Shown here piece by piece: positions 63,462 through 64,000 of a stretch of 64,000 bases of DNA; within the stretch, counting starts at the first letter, position 1, and the number at the start of each line of letters is the position of its first letter. The DNA is taken from the NCBI GenBank assembly GCA_004431415.1, contig QPMI01000499.1:212700-276699 (forward strand), in the 5' to 3' direction. Both the position numbers and the translations under genes were made by a program. The notes under the pieces were generated by a model that made no database searches, had not been told where the DNA came from, and worked only from the letters and a program-made list of their open reading frames with translations. The DNA comes from Cyanophora paradoxa (lineage: Eukaryota; Glaucocystophyceae; Cyanophorales; Cyanophoraceae).

Positions 63462-63929
63462 AACACTTAGATCACTTCTACATACTGGACATTTGAATTG
63501 ATCTTTTGATGGCAGCTTTGCTGTGCAGTCACCACATACTTGACTATTACACTTGAAACAACTCCATGTCCCAGGGGGTTCATCAGTTTCCAAACAAATA
63601 ACACATGTTTTATCCTCTTCCCTCTCAAAAGATATGATGACATCATGTAAGAATGATTTCAGTATACTCTGAAATCGATTGAGGAACTAAGTAACCACTG
63701 TCTTTAAGAGAATAAAGCAAAGTTGCTTTCTCTCAGGAGAATATCCATTCACCATTCAAGTTATGAAACATTTTGACATGCTTTTCAGTATAAGAAATCA
63801 CATAAATTTTGTTTTCATTCAATGAGCGATCTAAAGATCTCTGGTTGCATCAGTAAACATACTTGTGGCATCCTCAACAGGTATTGAGGTCAAAGATTTC
63901 AGAGTTTCTATGATATCTTGGGTATTCAT
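63450..63929 (-). pseudogene. C4C4 RING-finger protein, frameshifted
   Basis: Start ATG at 63,927-63,929 (MNTQDIIETLKSLTSIPVED). The frame is then lost twice. The last ~79 codons, which lack their own Met, encode CVICLETDEPPG, TWSCFKCNSQVCGDC and FKCPVCRSDL before TAG at 63,450-63,452. The eight cysteines in four CxxC pairs, with no His, fit a C4C4 RING as in CNOT4-type E3 ligases. RING E3 ligases are common in large DNA viruses that redirect host ubiquitination. Its 3' end overlaps the hairpin repeat. Confidence 0.6.
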
Positions 63930-64000
63930 CGATCCTTTCTACTAGTAGAAAAGAAAATAATTTTTCCTCTATATCCTTTTTCAAATTCGCTTTAAGCCAT
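63930..64000. other. Window edge inside the AT-rich element
   Basis: No feature. AT-richness continues, so the right end of the viral element lies beyond the window. Confidence 0.4.

Noticed and set aside
1-64000. tRNA, rRNA or snRNA genes
   Set aside because: No cloverleaf, rRNA core or snRNA motif was found by eye; a covariance-model scan would be needed to exclude short RNAs.

Overview
The window is eukaryotic nuclear DNA, most likely from a GC-rich unicellular alga. A haptophyte-like host is my best guess, but no rRNA or marker gene is present to confirm it. Positions 1 to about 15,100 are very GC-rich and hold intron-dense genes. Both GT-AG and GC-AG introns appear, and most carry the motif GTACCCC on the coding strand. 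Readable genes are a GH63-like glycosidase (7,045-9,937, +), a TPR-containing protein (11,039-13,666, -), a proline-rich protein (5,668-6,534, -) and three genes I cannot name.

From 15,100 to 28,780 the DNA is mostly repeats. There is a MITE-like hairpin (17,566-17,807), a non-autonomous LTR retrotransposon with two 345-bp LTRs and a 4-bp target duplication (18,279-21,578), a 5'-truncated LINE on the minus strand with a poly(A) tail (21,752-about 26,140), and a second MITE-like element (26,201-26,598). An F-box/LRR gene begins at 27,656 but is a truncated duplicate.

Positions 28,783-41,764 form one 12,982-bp foldback element. It has perfect 30-bp terminal inverted repeats, a 6-bp target duplication (CAAATC), arrays of a 107-bp repeat inside both ends, long GC-rich inverted arms with minisatellites, a 720-bp central duplication, and in the left arm about three tandem copies of a 687-bp segment carrying a response-regulator receiver exon. 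It sits directly upstream of the full copy of the F-box/LRR gene (41,856-43,691). The uninterrupted target sequence survives in the duplicate at 27,565-27,570.

At a 29-bp-arm palindrome (43,632-43,706) the composition switches to AT-rich, and from there to the window end lies a virus-like element that I read as an integrated polinton-like or related small dsDNA virus. It encodes two related minor-capsid/penton-type proteins, a candidate major capsid protein, an A32-type packaging ATPase, a primase-SF3 helicase, a patatin-like phospholipase, AT-hook proteins, a C4C4 RING protein, and a large minus-strand fibre cluster with phage-tail-fibre-like repeats and C1q-like heads. It also encodes an S-adenosylmethionine decarboxylase (SpeD)-like enzyme. 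No integrase, protein-primed polymerase or protease was seen. Most replication and capsid genes are broken by single-base frameshifts, several of them next to homopolymer runs. That fits long-read indel error at least as well as true decay.
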